DNA of 64,000 nucleotides from CAVTWH01 sp963850915 (GTDB lineage Bacteria > Actinomycetota > Actinomycetes > Mycobacteriales > Micromonosporaceae): NCBI GenBank assembly GCA_963850915.1, contig CAWKND010000010.1:806001-870000 (forward strand), written 5' to 3'. Of the stretch, positions 7,357-16,114 are shown piece after piece; position 1 is the stretch's first letter; every line of letters begins with the position of its first letter. Below the pieces are notes generated by a model, which made no database searches, had not been told where the DNA came from, and saw only the letters and a program-made list of their open reading frames with translations. A program made the translations under genes and the position numbers.

Positions 7357-9033
7357 GTGGGAATCGACGACCTCGCCAACAGCTACGTCGACGAGTGGGC
7401 CGCCCTGGAACCCAACGGGGCCACCTTTGTCGGCATCAGCGGATTTGACGACAAACTAACTGACCTGTCACCCGAGGGCTTCGCCACCCTTGCCGACCTC
7501 GACCGGCGTACCCTCGCCGAGCTCGCCACCGTCGTACCGGCGGACGAGCGGGAGCGGGTCGCCAAGGAAGCGATGCAGGAGCGGCTCGGGCTGGCGCTCG
7601 CGCGCTACGACGCCGGCGAGGTGACCAGCGAACTCAACGTCATCGCGAGCGCGCTGCACGCGGTACGCAGCGCCTTCGACCTGATGCCCCTGGAGGGTGA
7701 GCAGGCGGCCGGCAACGTCGCCAAGCGGCTGGCGGCCATCCCGCACGCGCTCGCCGACTACCGGCGCACCCTGCTCGGTGCCGCCGACGCCGGGCACGTC
7801 AGCGCGCGGTACCAGATGATCGAGGTCGCCAAGCAGTGCGACATCTGGACCGATCCGGAGGGCGACAACTTCTACCCCGGCCTGGTCGAGCGGGTCGAGG
7901 CGACCGGTGGGCTGCCCGACTCGCTCAAGGCCGACCTGGCCCGGGGCGCCGAGGTGGCGCGCGCGGCGACCGCCGAGTTCGGTACCTTCCTGCGCGAGGA
8001 GATGGCTCCCCGGGGCCGGGACAAGCAGGCGGTCGGGCGCGAGCGGTACGCCCTGGCCTCGCAGTACTTCCTCGGCGCGCAGGTGGACCTGGACGAGACG
8101 TACGCGTGGGGCTTCGAGGAGCTGGCCCGGCTCGAATCCGAGATGCGCGCGGTCTCCGACAAGATCGTGCCCGGTGGCTCGGTGGATGACGCCGTCGCCG
8201 CGCTCGACGCCGACCCGGCCCGCAACATCGCCGGCAAGGAGGCGTTCCGCGACTGGATGCAGGCGCTGGCCGACAAGACCATCGCCGAGCTCAACGGCAC
8301 CCACTTCGACATCCCCGAGCAGGTACGCCGCATCGAGGCCTGCCTCGCCCCCACCTCCGACGGCGGGATCTACTACTCCGGCCCGAGCGAGGACTTCACC
8401 CGGCCAGGCCGGATGTGGTGGGCCGTACCGCAGGGCATCGAGTCGTTCTCCACCTGGCGTGAGGTCACCACCGTCTACCACGAGGGGGTACCCGGCCATC
8501 ACCTGCAGGTCGCCCAAACCGCGGTCCGCGCCGAGCTGCTCAACCGCTGGCAGCGGCTGCTGTGCTGGGTATCCGGGCACGGCGAGGGCTGGGCGCTCTA
8601 CGCCGAGAACCTGATGGACGAGCTGGGCTACCTGCAGGACCCGGGTGACAAGCTGGGCATGCTCGACGGGCAGGCGCTCCGGGCCGCCCGGGTGGTCGTG
8701 GACATCGGCATGCACCTGGAGCTGGAGATCCCGAAGGACAACCCGTTCGGCTTCCACCCGGGCGAGAAGTTCACCCCGGAGCTGGGGTACGACTTCATGC
8801 GGGCGCACTGCCGGATCCCGGACGAGAACCTGCGCTTCGAGGTGAACCGCTACCTCGGCTGGGCCGGCCAGGCGCCGTCGTACAAGGTCGGCGAGCGGAT
8901 CTGGCTGCAGGCGCGGGAGGACGCGAAGGCCCGCAAGGGCGCCGACTTCGACCTGAAGTCGTTCCACCGGGCCGCCCTCGACCTGGGCTCGCTCGGGCTC
9001 GACCCGCTGCAGGCGGCGCTGGCCCGCCTCTGA
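7357..9033 (+). CDS. DUF885 family protein (predicted zinc metallo-hydrolase)
   Basis: A 558-residue protein matching the DUF885 family across its length. The diagnostic metal site HEGVPGHHLQ lies near residue 375, followed by EGWALYAENLMDELG near residue 410, which supplies the downstream glutamate. This layout resembles zinc metallopeptidases, and the family is thought to be peptidase-like, but the natural substrate is unknown. No signal peptide is present, so it is cytoplasmic. The start is GTG 7357 (MGIDDLANSYVDEW). A strong hairpin terminator follows the stop by 12 bp. Confidence 0.85.
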   Translation: MGIDDLANSYVDEWAALEPNGATFVGISGFDDKLTDLSPEGFATLADLDRRTLAELATVVPADERERVAKEAMQERLGLALARYDAGEVTSELNVIASALHAVRSAFDLMPLEGEQAAGNVAKRLAAIPHALADYRRTLLGAADAGHVSARYQMIEVAKQCDIWTDPEGDNFYPGLVERVEATGGLPDSLKADLARGAEVARAATAEFGTFLREEMAPRGRDKQAVGRERYALASQYFLGAQVDLDETYAWGFEELARLESEMRAVSDKIVPGGSVDDAVAALDADPARNIAGKEAFRDWMQALADKTIAELNGTHFDIPEQVRRIEACLAPTSDGGIYYSGPSEDFTRPGRMWWAVPQGIESFSTWREVTTVYHEGVPGHHLQVAQTAVRAELLNRWQRLLCWVSGHGEGWALYAENLMDELGYLQDPGDKLGMLDGQALRAARVVVDIGMHLELEIPKDNPFGFHPGEKFTPELGYDFMRAHCRIPDENLRFEVNRYLGWAGQAPSYKVGERIWLQAREDAKARKGADFDLKSFHRAALDLGSLGLDPLQAALARL

Positions 9034-9045
9034 GCATCGGTACAC

Positions 9046-9081
9046 ACACCGGCCCGGACGCGGGCGCGTCCGGGCCGGTGT
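9046..9081. terminator. Bidirectional intrinsic terminator
   Basis: A 16-bp perfect inverted repeat (9046-9061 with 9066-9081) and a 4-nt loop lies between the convergent DUF885 and DUF6114 genes. It can serve both strands. No long T-run follows, as is common in high-GC actinobacteria. Confidence 0.85.
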
Positions 9082-9095
9082 CGTCGCGGCGTTCG

Positions 9096-10544
9096 TCAGG
9101 TACCGGCGATGTTGCCGAAGTCCGGCGCGACCAGCTTGTCGGCGTGCACGTACACCAGCCAGAGCTCGGCCCGGTTGAAGGTCATCTCCGGCAGTACCAG
9201 CGGCGGCGGCGCATCCGGCGTGAAGGTCAACTTCACCGCGTCCAGCAGCCAGCCGGCGAAGCGGGTGCAGTAGAACTCCACCTTCCCGGAGATCACCAGG
9301 TCGCTCGAGGTCTGCACGATCTGGCGGCCGTCGGCTGCGGGTACGTCCAGCTCGAACGGGGTCTGCGCGGCCGAAGTCATGGAGAACTTCAGGGTCTGGA
9401 TGCTGCCCCCGCCGACGGTCGGCAGGTCGTACACGCCGTCGTAGGAAAGCCCCGACATCTTCAGCGTTGCGGTCTTCAGGGTGGCCACGCCGGCGACGTA
9501 GGGCTGGTCGGCGCCGGCGGCGAGCACGGTGGCGTTGGCGGCCGCCGCGCTCGGCGACGCGGACGGCTTGCCCGCCCCGGAGCGAGGCGTGCAGGTGGTC
9601 TTCGGAGTCGGCGTGCCGGTCTTCGGCGCCGTGCTGGCGGGCCGTGCGCTGGTCGGGGTGGCGGCGGGGGTGGCCGACGGGCTGGGGTCACCGGCGCCGA
9701 GCAGCTTCTTCACCCCGTCGACCAGGTTGCCGAGCAGGTCCCCGATCGGGTTGCCGTGCTCGTCGCTGGCCGTCGGGGTCGGCGTGGGAGCGGCCGCCGC
9801 CGGGTGGTCGGTGGTCGCGGAAGCGGCGGGGGTACCGGTCGGCTTGACCGTGGCACAGTTCGCCGGGGCGGCGTACGCGGGCAGCGGGTGCTGGAGTGCG
9901 AGCAGCCCGACGGCGGCGAGTGCCACCGGTACAAGCACCAGCGCGGTACCCCGGCCGCCGTGCCGCCAGCGGCTACCCGACTTCTCCACCACGGGTACCG
10001 CGTGCCGCCCGCCCATCGGCTCGATCTCGTCGTCCGCCGAGTCGCGCAACGGCAGTCCGGGCTGCTCCGCCGTAGTGTCGTCGAGCAGGGCCGGCTCGCC
10101 CTCGGTACCCCCGTCGTCTGTCCCGTCTTCGTCGGCCGCTGGCGCGGGCGCCGGCCGGGCCGGCAACCAGGCCGCGATCAGCGCTCCGCCGACGATGCCG
10201 ACCAGCATGCCGAGGAAGAAGCCACCGAGGTTGACGGCGATCAGCCCGTAGACGGCGGCGGCCGCGGCGACCACGCCGTAGAAGATCCGCTGCGCCGGGG
10301 TGAGCCAGGCGAGCAGGCCACACAGCAGCAGTACCAACGGCAGCAGCCAGGCCAGGAAGCCCTGCTGGCCGAAGGAGACGGTGAACGCGGTCGGGTTGAG
10401 GTGGACGCTGAAGTAGTAGAGCAGTGCCGAAATGATGGTGATCAGGCCACCCCAGAACGGCCGGCTGTGCCGCCACCGGCGGAAGGCCCGCCAGGCACGG
10501 ACGGGCGCGCCGGCCGTTGTCGGCGGTTGCGCTGCGGCTGTCAC
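9096..10544 (-). CDS. DUF6114 family membrane protein
   Basis: A 482-residue protein. The N-terminal 130 residues hold about four membrane helices in the DUF6114 pattern (FWGGLITIISALLYYFS, FLAWLLPLVLLLCGLLAWLTP, then a glycine-rich pair). An acidic linker and a further helix near residue 210 follow, then a long Pro/Thr/Ser-rich stretch and a beta-rich C-terminal domain of about 160 residues. Its last third resembles the secreted core of the next gene's product. GTG 10544 is backed by AGGAGG about 8 nt upstream. DUF6114 and DUF6230 genes are conserved neighbours in Actinobacteria, suggesting a joint envelope function that remains undefined. The fused C-terminal domain makes this protein longer than the usual DUF6114 proteins, as far as I recall. 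Confidence 0.8.
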   Translation of the reverse strand: MTAAAQPPTTAGAPVRAWRAFRRWRHSRPFWGGLITIISALLYYFSVHLNPTAFTVSFGQQGFLAWLLPLVLLLCGLLAWLTPAQRIFYGVVAAAAAVYGLIAVNLGGFFLGMLVGIVGGALIAAWLPARPAPAPAADEDGTDDGGTEGEPALLDDTTAEQPGLPLRDSADDEIEPMGGRHAVPVVEKSGSRWRHGGRGTALVLVPVALAAVGLLALQHPLPAYAAPANCATVKPTGTPAASATTDHPAAAAPTPTPTASDEHGNPIGDLLGNLVDGVKKLLGAGDPSPSATPAATPTSARPASTAPKTGTPTPKTTCTPRSGAGKPSASPSAAAANATVLAAGADQPYVAGVATLKTATLKMSGLSYDGVYDLPTVGGGSIQTLKFSMTSAAQTPFELDVPAADGRQIVQTSSDLVISGKVEFYCTRFAGWLLDAVKLTFTPDAPPPLVLPEMTFNRAELWLVYVHADKLVAPDFGNIAGT

Positions 10545-10591
10545 GAGAGATCCTCCTGAACTGGGGTCAATCAGGTGCGATCAGTCGGCAC

Positions 10592-10623
10592 GGGGCCCCA
10601 CGACCAGGCGGTCGTGAGGCCCC
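10592..10623 (-). terminator. Hairpin between DUF6230 and DUF6114 genes
   Basis: Two 14-nt arms (10592-10605 and 10610-10623) pair with one mismatch around a 4-nt loop, just after the DUF6230 stop. It could stop or attenuate transcription before DUF6114, giving more of the small secreted protein than of the membrane partner. Confidence 0.7.
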
Positions 10624-10631
10624 GGACCGGA

Positions 10632-11285
10632 CTAGCTGGCTGGGGTGGGGAAGCACTCTTTCCCGGCCAGGCTCACGTGCAGCTCGAGCCCGTTCAGGAC
10701 GAAGGTGCCAGCGCTCGCGGACCAGGCGATCTGCTTGACGTTGGTCATGGTGATGTGGCTGGCCTGCTGGCCGAAGCCACCGACCTGGCCGACGGCACCG
10801 GCCGGGCCCGCGGTCAGCGTGGACGCGTCCTGACCGATGGTGATGTTGGTGAAGGTGGCGTCCGCGTACAGGTCGGTGAGGTCGAACATCAGGTTGGTCG
10901 CGCTGACCGTTGCGCCGTTCTTGCCGGCGGTCAGGATCATCGAGATGCTGCCGCCACCGGGCAGCGGTACCAGGACCGACTGGCAGAGGTTGGTGATGGT
11001 GGCGCTCGGGATGCCGGCGACGGCGACCGGGTGCGCCTTCGAGTGGGTCAGCGGATCCTCGACGTTGGCCATCGCGATGCCGCCGTACTGGACGAAGCCG
11101 GTGCCGTCGATCTGGTCGGCCGAGACCTTGAAGTTGCTGCCGGAGACGGCGAACGAGGCGGCGACCGCACCGTTGGCCATGCCGAATACGATCGCGCCCG
11201 CGGCGACGGCCGCTGGCGCCAACACTGCGGCGAACCGCCGCCATCTGGTGCGTCCTTGCACCAGCTGGCCTTGCGCATCTTTCAC
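10632..11285 (-). CDS. DUF6230 family cell-surface protein
   Basis: A 217-residue protein. A basic N-terminus (GRTRWRRF) is followed by one hydrophobic segment (residues 18-41) ending in AVAASFAVSG, then a beta-rich exported domain with YGGIAMAN and INL/ITNL-type strands typical of DUF6230. It is probably anchored to or released from the outer face of the membrane. GTG 11285 is chosen because GAGGAGG lies 6 nt upstream; an in-frame extension further upstream has no such site. It precedes DUF6114 in the same direction, a pairing conserved in Actinobacteria. No biochemical role is established. Confidence 0.82.
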   Translation of the reverse strand: MKDAQGQLVQGRTRWRRFAAVLAPAAVAAGAIVFGMANGAVAASFAVSGSNFKVSADQIDGTGFVQYGGIAMANVEDPLTHSKAHPVAVAGIPSATITNLCQSVLVPLPGGGSISMILTAGKNGATVSATNLMFDLTDLYADATFTNITIGQDASTLTAGPAGAVGQVGGFGQQASHITMTNVKQIAWSASAGTFVLNGLELHVSLAGKECFPTPAS

Positions 11286-11719
11286 GGGGGTCCTCCTCGG
11301 ACGGGGTGTCGCCGCGGCGTGCGCATGGCCGGCCGGTCCGGCGCCCACGGGCGACAGAATGCTTGGTAGCTCTGGGGATCACGCGAGCGCTCGACGGCTT
11401 CGACGCGGCGTGGGGACGATCGTGCACCGATCCTCCCCGGCTCACAAGACCGGTTGCTACTCATCGGTAACAGCAATCTCGCCCCGGATTTACTCTCTGT
11501 ACGAGTGGTTGAACTCACTGCCGTGAGCCGAGTCACCCCGCCCGGTATCAAACTAGGACAGAACAGCGCGTCGCTCGTCACGTGTGGTGATCATTTTACC
11601 GGCGTGTCACGGTTTTGTAACGGGAACCCGGAAAGGGCCTCAGTTACCCCATCTGGGCAGCCAAAACTGGCCGAGCGGCGCGGTCTGTACCGGCCCGGGA
11701 GGTACTTCCAGGGGTCGGT
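11286..11719. other. Intergenic region, 434 bp
   Basis: This gap lies upstream of the DUF6230 gene and must hold its promoter. The stretch 11440-11640 is clearly less GC-rich than its surroundings. I see no gene, RNA or strong hairpin in it and cannot place the promoter elements with confidence. Confidence 0.5.
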
Positions 11720-12504
11720 CTACCCGGCCCGGTCGGCGGTTTCCATGATCAGTTCGGCGACGAGCGCCGGCTCGTCGTACATCGGGACGTGGCCTGCTCG
11801 GGGCAGGGGTACGTGGCGGGCGTGCGGGAGTTGCCGGCGCGCCCGGTCGGCCTGCCGGGGTACCAGGATGCGGTCCCGGGTACCCCAGGCAACCGTCACC
11901 GGTACCGCCACCTCGCCCTGAAAGGCGTACCGGCGGGCGTGTCGCGCGACCGGCTCGAAACCGGGCGCGTCCCGGAGCGCGAGCGCGTCGGCCAGGGCGT
12001 GCTCGGCCGGAAGCCGGCCGGGGTGGCCGAGCAGCAGCCAGAAGCTCGCTGCCCGACCGGCCCGGCTGGTCAGCACCGGGCGTACCACGCCAACCGGCAG
12101 CCGGGTCAGCAGCCGCAGCGAGCGCAGGTTGGCCAGCGCCAACCGCCCCTGCCACCGGTTGTAGAAACCGGCCGGCGAGAAGACGGTGGCCGACGCGGCC
12201 CGACCGGCAGCCGCCAACTCCAGGGCCAGCGCGCCGCCCAGGCTGTTCCCGGCCAGGTGCGGTCGCTCCAGCCCAGTTCGGTCAGTGCCTGGGCCAGCGC
12301 GTCGACGGCCGAGCGCATCCCGTCCGGCAGCCCACCCGCGGGCAGCGGCGAGGCGCCGAAGCCGGGCAGGTCCAGCGCGTACACGGTGTACCGGGCCGCG
12401 AGCAGGTCGAGTACCGGCGTCCAGGCCTGCCAGCGGTGCCCGATCCCGTGCAGCAGTACCAGCGCCGGCCCGGTACCGCGCCGCTCATAGTTGACGGCGC
12501 TCAT
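11720..12504 (-). pseudogene. Alpha/beta hydrolase, broken by a single frameshift
   Basis: Two reading frames together give one complete alpha/beta hydrolase of about 260 residues. Codons from ATG 12504 encode MSAVNYERRG and the oxyanion region LLHGIGH, ending at ELGW near 12268. The rest, with nucleophile GNSLGG, acid GTRDRIL and histidine RAGHVPMYDEP, lies in another frame to the stop at 11720. One base lost near 12260-12270 separates them. All catalytic residues survive, so this is either a very recent mutation or a sequence error. The ATG overlaps the stop of the upstream monooxygenase gene (ATGA), which implies coupled expression and a shared pathway. Confidence 0.82.
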
Positions 12505-13979
12505 TGCACAGGCGTCGGCGGGCCGGGGACGGTTCGGTAGTCGGCAGCGCGGAACCGGCGGGCGCGCAGCCGGTAGCTGAAGGAGTAGCTGGGCCAGAGG
12601 GCGGAGTTGCGGCCGGTACGGTCGAGGTACCAGCTGACGCAGCCGCCGGCCGTCCAGACGGTGCCGCGCATCTTGCGATCCACCATCGCGGTGTACCGCT
12701 CCTGTGCCTCGGCACTCGGCTCCATCGGCAGGCGCCGGGAATCCAGGTGGGACAGGGCTTTCAGCACGTGCTCCAGCTCCGCCTCGATCATGAAGACGAC
12801 CGAGTTGTGGCCCAGCCCCGAGTTCGGGCCGAGCAGCAGGAACAGGTTGGGGAAGCCGGCGACGGTGGTGCCCAGGTACGCCCGCATCGAGCCGGCCCAG
12901 GCCTCGGCGAGGGTACGCCCGTCGCGACCGCGGATGAACTCCGCTGCCGGTGGATCTGTGACGTGGAAGCCGGTACCGAAGATGAGCGTGTCCACCTCGT
13001 GCTCGACTCCGTCGGCGGTGACCACGGCGTGCGGGCGTACCTCGACGATCGGCTCGGTCACCAGGTCCACATTGGACCGGGTCAGCGCGGGCAGGTAGTC
13101 GCTGCTGACGAGTACCCGCTTGCAGCCCATGGTGAAGTTCGGCGTCAGCTTGGCGCGCAGTACCGGGTCGGGTACCGCCCGGCGCAACTCCTTGCGGCAC
13201 CCGGCTTCCGCGAGCTTCATCACCCGGGGATGCCGGAAGCCCAGCGCCATCCCCTCTCGTGCCCAGTAGATCCCCAGGCGTGCCAAGCGTTGCGCGAACG
13301 GGACAGCGCGGAACAGCCGCCGCTCGGCCGGCCTGATCCGGCGCTGCCGGCGTGCCATGATCCACGGTGCGGTGCGTTGGAAGACGGTGAGCCGGCCGAC
13401 GACCGGCTGGATCCGCGGTACGAACTGGATCGCCGAGGCGCCGGTCCCGATCACGGCCACCCGCTTGCCGGCCAGGTCGTACCCGTGGTTCCAGCGCGCC
13501 GAGTGGAAAGTGACACCGGCGAACGACTCCAGCCCGGGCAGCTTGGGCAGGGCCGGTTCGCTGAGTGGCCCGCCGGCACTGATCAGTACCTGCGCGGTGA
13601 AGTCGCCGCCGGTCGTGGTGATCTGCCAGTGCTGCGCGTCGTTGTCCCAGACCGCCGCGGTGACCTCGTGGCCGTAGCGCAGGTGCGGGGTGAGTCCGCC
13701 ACGCTCGGCGCAGTCGCGCAGGTACGCCCAGATCTCCGGCTGGCTGGAGAACGACTCGCTCCACTCCGGGTTGGGTAGGAACGAGTAGGAGTAGACGTGC
13801 GACGGTACGTCGCAGGCGCACCCGGGGTAGGAGTTGTCCCGCCAGGTACCGCCCAGGTCGTCGGCCTTCTCCAGCACCACGAAGTCGTGGTACCCCCGTT
13901 GTTTGAGGCGCAGCGCCGCGCCCAGGCCACCGAAGCCGGCGCCGAGGATGGCGATGCGTACCGTCGTGGAGGCGCTCAC
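12501..13979 (-). CDS. Flavin-containing monooxygenase, Baeyer-Villiger type
   Basis: A 492-residue enzyme with two dinucleotide-binding motifs: FAD-binding GAGFGG at residues 13-18 and NADPH-binding GTGASA near residue 176. Between them is FAGVTFHSARW, which fits the Baeyer-Villiger fingerprint F.G...H...W except that Asn replaces the usual final Pro or Asp. Such enzymes insert oxygen into ketones to form esters or lactones. The downstream coupled hydrolase, if functional, could open the product. The upstream acyl-CoA synthetase is 37 bp away in the same direction, suggesting a catabolic operon for a cyclic or long-chain ketone. Start ATG 13979 gives MSASTTVRIAILG. Confidence 0.87.
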   Translation of the reverse strand: MSASTTVRIAILGAGFGGLGAALRLKQRGYHDFVVLEKADDLGGTWRDNSYPGCACDVPSHVYSYSFLPNPEWSESFSSQPEIWAYLRDCAERGGLTPHLRYGHEVTAAVWDNDAQHWQITTTGGDFTAQVLISAGGPLSEPALPKLPGLESFAGVTFHSARWNHGYDLAGKRVAVIGTGASAIQFVPRIQPVVGRLTVFQRTAPWIMARRQRRIRPAERRLFRAVPFAQRLARLGIYWAREGMALGFRHPRVMKLAEAGCRKELRRAVPDPVLRAKLTPNFTMGCKRVLVSSDYLPALTRSNVDLVTEPIVEVRPHAVVTADGVEHEVDTLIFGTGFHVTDPPAAEFIRGRDGRTLAEAWAGSMRAYLGTTVAGFPNLFLLLGPNSGLGHNSVVFMIEAELEHVLKALSHLDSRRLPMEPSAEAQERYTAMVDRKMRGTVWTAGGCVSWYLDRTGRNSALWPSYSFSYRLRARRFRAADYRTVPGPPTPVQ

Positions 13980-14016
13980 CCGGTGAAGTTACCACCGGGT
14001 AACGACGCCGGGAAGG

Positions 14017-15642
14017 TCAGGCGTTCTCCACGTCGATCCCGCCCTCGGCGTACTGCCGGCGGACCACCTTCTTGTCGAACTTCCCGACCGATGTCTTGGG
14101 TACCTCGGCGATGAACGTCCAGCGCTCGGGTACCTGCCAGTGCGCGACCCGGCCGTCGAGGAAGGCGCGCAGGTCGGTGGCGGTGACGCTGTGCCCCTCG
14201 CGGATGACGACAGCCGCCAGCGGCCGTTCGCCCCACTTGTCGTCAGGTACCCCGACCACGACCGCCTCCAGCACGTCCGGGTGGGACATGAGCTGGTTCT
14301 CCAGCTCGACACTGGAGATCCACTCGCCGCCCGACTTGATCACGTCCTTGGCGCGGTCGGTGAGTGTCAGGTAGCCGTCCGGAGTGATGTTGCCGATGTC
14401 GCCGGTACGCAGCCAGCCGTCGTGGAACTTGTCCGGGTCATCCACCCGGAAGTAGCTGGCGGCGATCCACGGCCCGCGTACCTCCAGCTCGCCGACCGCA
14501 ACTCCATCGTTCGGTACGACCTCGCCGTCCACGCCGACCAGCCGGGCCTGCACCGGCGCGACGAACCGGCCCTGGGTGAGCCGGTAGCGCCACTCGTCCT
14601 CGGCGCTGACGCCGGCCGGTGGCCGGGCGACGGTACCGAGCGGCGACATCTCGGTCATCCCCCAGGCGTGGATGAGCTTCAGTCCGTGCCGCTGCTCCAG
14701 CCCCTCCATCAGCGAGGGCGGGCAGGCCGAGCCACCGACGATCGCCTCGGTGATGCAGGAGATGTCGATCGACGGGTCGGCGTCGGCGAGGTTGAGCAGG
14801 CCCTGCCAGACCGTGGGTACGCCGGCGCCGCGGTTGGGCTTCGCGGCCATGATGAACGCGGCCAACGGCTGCGGCGCGAGGAAGCGGTCGGGCATCAACA
14901 TGGTGGTACCGGTGACGAACGCGGTGTACGGGATGCCCCAGGCCAGTACGTGGAACTGCGGCACGATCACCAGCGTGCGGTCCCGGGACGAGGTGGCCAG
15001 CGTGTCCGGCAGGGCGGCACCGAGTGCGTGCAGGTAGAGCGAGCGGTGCGTGTAGGCCACGCCCTTCGGGTCGCCGGTGGTACCCGACGTGTAGCACATC
15101 GCCGCCGCCGAGCGCTCGTCCAGCTCGGGCCACTCATAGCTGTCCGGCTGGCCGGCGATCAACTCCGCGTAGTCGAGTACGTCGACCCCGGACCCGGCGA
15201 GTACGCCCCGGTCGCCGGGTCCGTTGACGATCACCGCCCGTACCGTGGTCATGCCCTTCAGCGCGGCCGCGAAGAGTGGTAGCAGCGAGCCGTCCACGAT
15301 GACGACCTGGTCCTCGGCGTGGTTGGCGATGAAGGTGACCTGGTCGCCGGGGAGCCGGATGTTCAGCGGGTGCAGTACGGCGCCCATGCACGGTACGGCG
15401 TAGTAGGCCTCGACGTGCTCCTGGTTGTTCCACATGAAGGTACCGACGCGGTCGCCCTCGCCGATGCCCAGTCCGCGCAGCGCGTGTGCCAACCGGGCCA
15501 CGTTCCGGCCCACCTCGGCGAAGCTGGCGGTGCGCAGGCCACCGGGCTCGGCGGTCACCACCTGGGCGGTACCGTGCCAGCCGGTACCGTGCTCCAGCAG
15601 CCGTTTCACCAACAGGGGTACGTCCTGCATCGTCCCGAGCAT
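14017..15642 (-). CDS. Long-chain fatty acid-CoA ligase (AMP-forming)
   Basis: A 541-residue member of the ANL adenylating superfamily. The P-loop YTSGTTGDPKG is at residues 184-194. The GWLRTGD hinge region, KDVIKSGGEWIS and the C-terminal catalytic lysine motif PKTSVGKFDKK are all present. It activates a carboxylic acid to acyl-AMP and then acyl-CoA. ATG 15642 (MLGTMQDVPLL) is preferred, with a GAGGG-type site about 6 nt upstream; longer in-frame starts run into a structured intergenic region. It leads a minus-strand cluster with the Baeyer-Villiger enzyme and the hydrolase. The chain length of its substrate cannot be told from sequence. Confidence 0.9.
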   Translation of the reverse strand: MLGTMQDVPLLVKRLLEHGTGWHGTAQVVTAEPGGLRTASFAEVGRNVARLAHALRGLGIGEGDRVGTFMWNNQEHVEAYYAVPCMGAVLHPLNIRLPGDQVTFIANHAEDQVVIVDGSLLPLFAAALKGMTTVRAVIVNGPGDRGVLAGSGVDVLDYAELIAGQPDSYEWPELDERSAAAMCYTSGTTGDPKGVAYTHRSLYLHALGAALPDTLATSSRDRTLVIVPQFHVLAWGIPYTAFVTGTTMLMPDRFLAPQPLAAFIMAAKPNRGAGVPTVWQGLLNLADADPSIDISCITEAIVGGSACPPSLMEGLEQRHGLKLIHAWGMTEMSPLGTVARPPAGVSAEDEWRYRLTQGRFVAPVQARLVGVDGEVVPNDGVAVGELEVRGPWIAASYFRVDDPDKFHDGWLRTGDIGNITPDGYLTLTDRAKDVIKSGGEWISSVELENQLMSHPDVLEAVVVGVPDDKWGERPLAAVVIREGHSVTATDLRAFLDGRVAHWQVPERWTFIAEVPKTSVGKFDKKVVRRQYAEGGIDVENA

Positions 15643-15818
15643 CGTTGCCCTCGCTCCACCGGACCCGGCTGCCGCCGGATTGGCCATCGGAATTGGCAAG
15701 GACTGTACCCGCGCCACCTGCACGAATGACAGAGCCAGCGGCGGCTGTCCAGCGCCCCTCGAGCGGGTACCGCCGGCGCCGCTGGCCCTCGGTACCCCCG
15801 GAATTTCGGCGGCGCCGC

Positions 15819-15852
15819 GGACGGGTGGCGGTCCCCCAACCGCCACCCGTCC
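15819..15852. other. Strong 14-bp hairpin in divergent intergenic region
   Basis: Arms 15819-15832 and 15839-15852 are perfectly complementary around a CCCCCA loop. It sits in the 472-bp gap between the divergent acyl-CoA ligase and MocR genes, where a terminator is not expected unless an unrecognised short transcript exists. Confidence 0.8.
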
Positions 15853-15903
15853 ATCCCCGTTCGGACGCCGCTCCCCTCCAGGACGCGTGCCCACGGGGCC
15901 TCA

Positions 15904-15972
15904 TCAGGCCGGCGCCGCGAGACTCCCGCGGGGGCGCGCGTTCCGCGGGGGTAGCCCGCGACGCCGGCCTGA
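15904..15972. other. Long-range 11-bp inverted repeat enclosing G-rich repeats
   Basis: TCAGGCCGGCG (15904-15914) pairs perfectly with CGCCGGCCTGA (15962-15972) across a 47-nt interior that contains two CCGCGGGGG-type repeats. It could be a structured RNA, a 5' leader or a regulator-binding site. Nothing here matches an RNA family I recognise. Confidence 0.6.
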
Positions 15973-16054
15973 CGCTGTTAGGCCCGTGGCTCGCCGCCCG
16001 ACGCCCCCGCCGGTCCGCTGTCCTATCGGATGCGGCCACCGTATGGCGCCGGAA

Positions 16055-16073
16055 TGGACCAATGGAAGGTCCA
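16055..16073. promoter_or_regulatory. Candidate MocR operator, inverted repeat TGGACC-N7-GGTCCA
   Basis: A perfect 6-bp inverted repeat with a 7-bp spacer centred 50 bp upstream of the MocR start. Actinobacterial MocR/PdxR-type regulators often bind GGTCCA/TGGACC-like half sites in their own promoters, so autoregulation is likely. The pairing is seen; the binding is inferred. Confidence 0.5.
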
Positions 16074-16114
16074 AAGCTGGCGAGTTCCTCCGGGCCAATC
16101 TAGGATGCTTCGAC

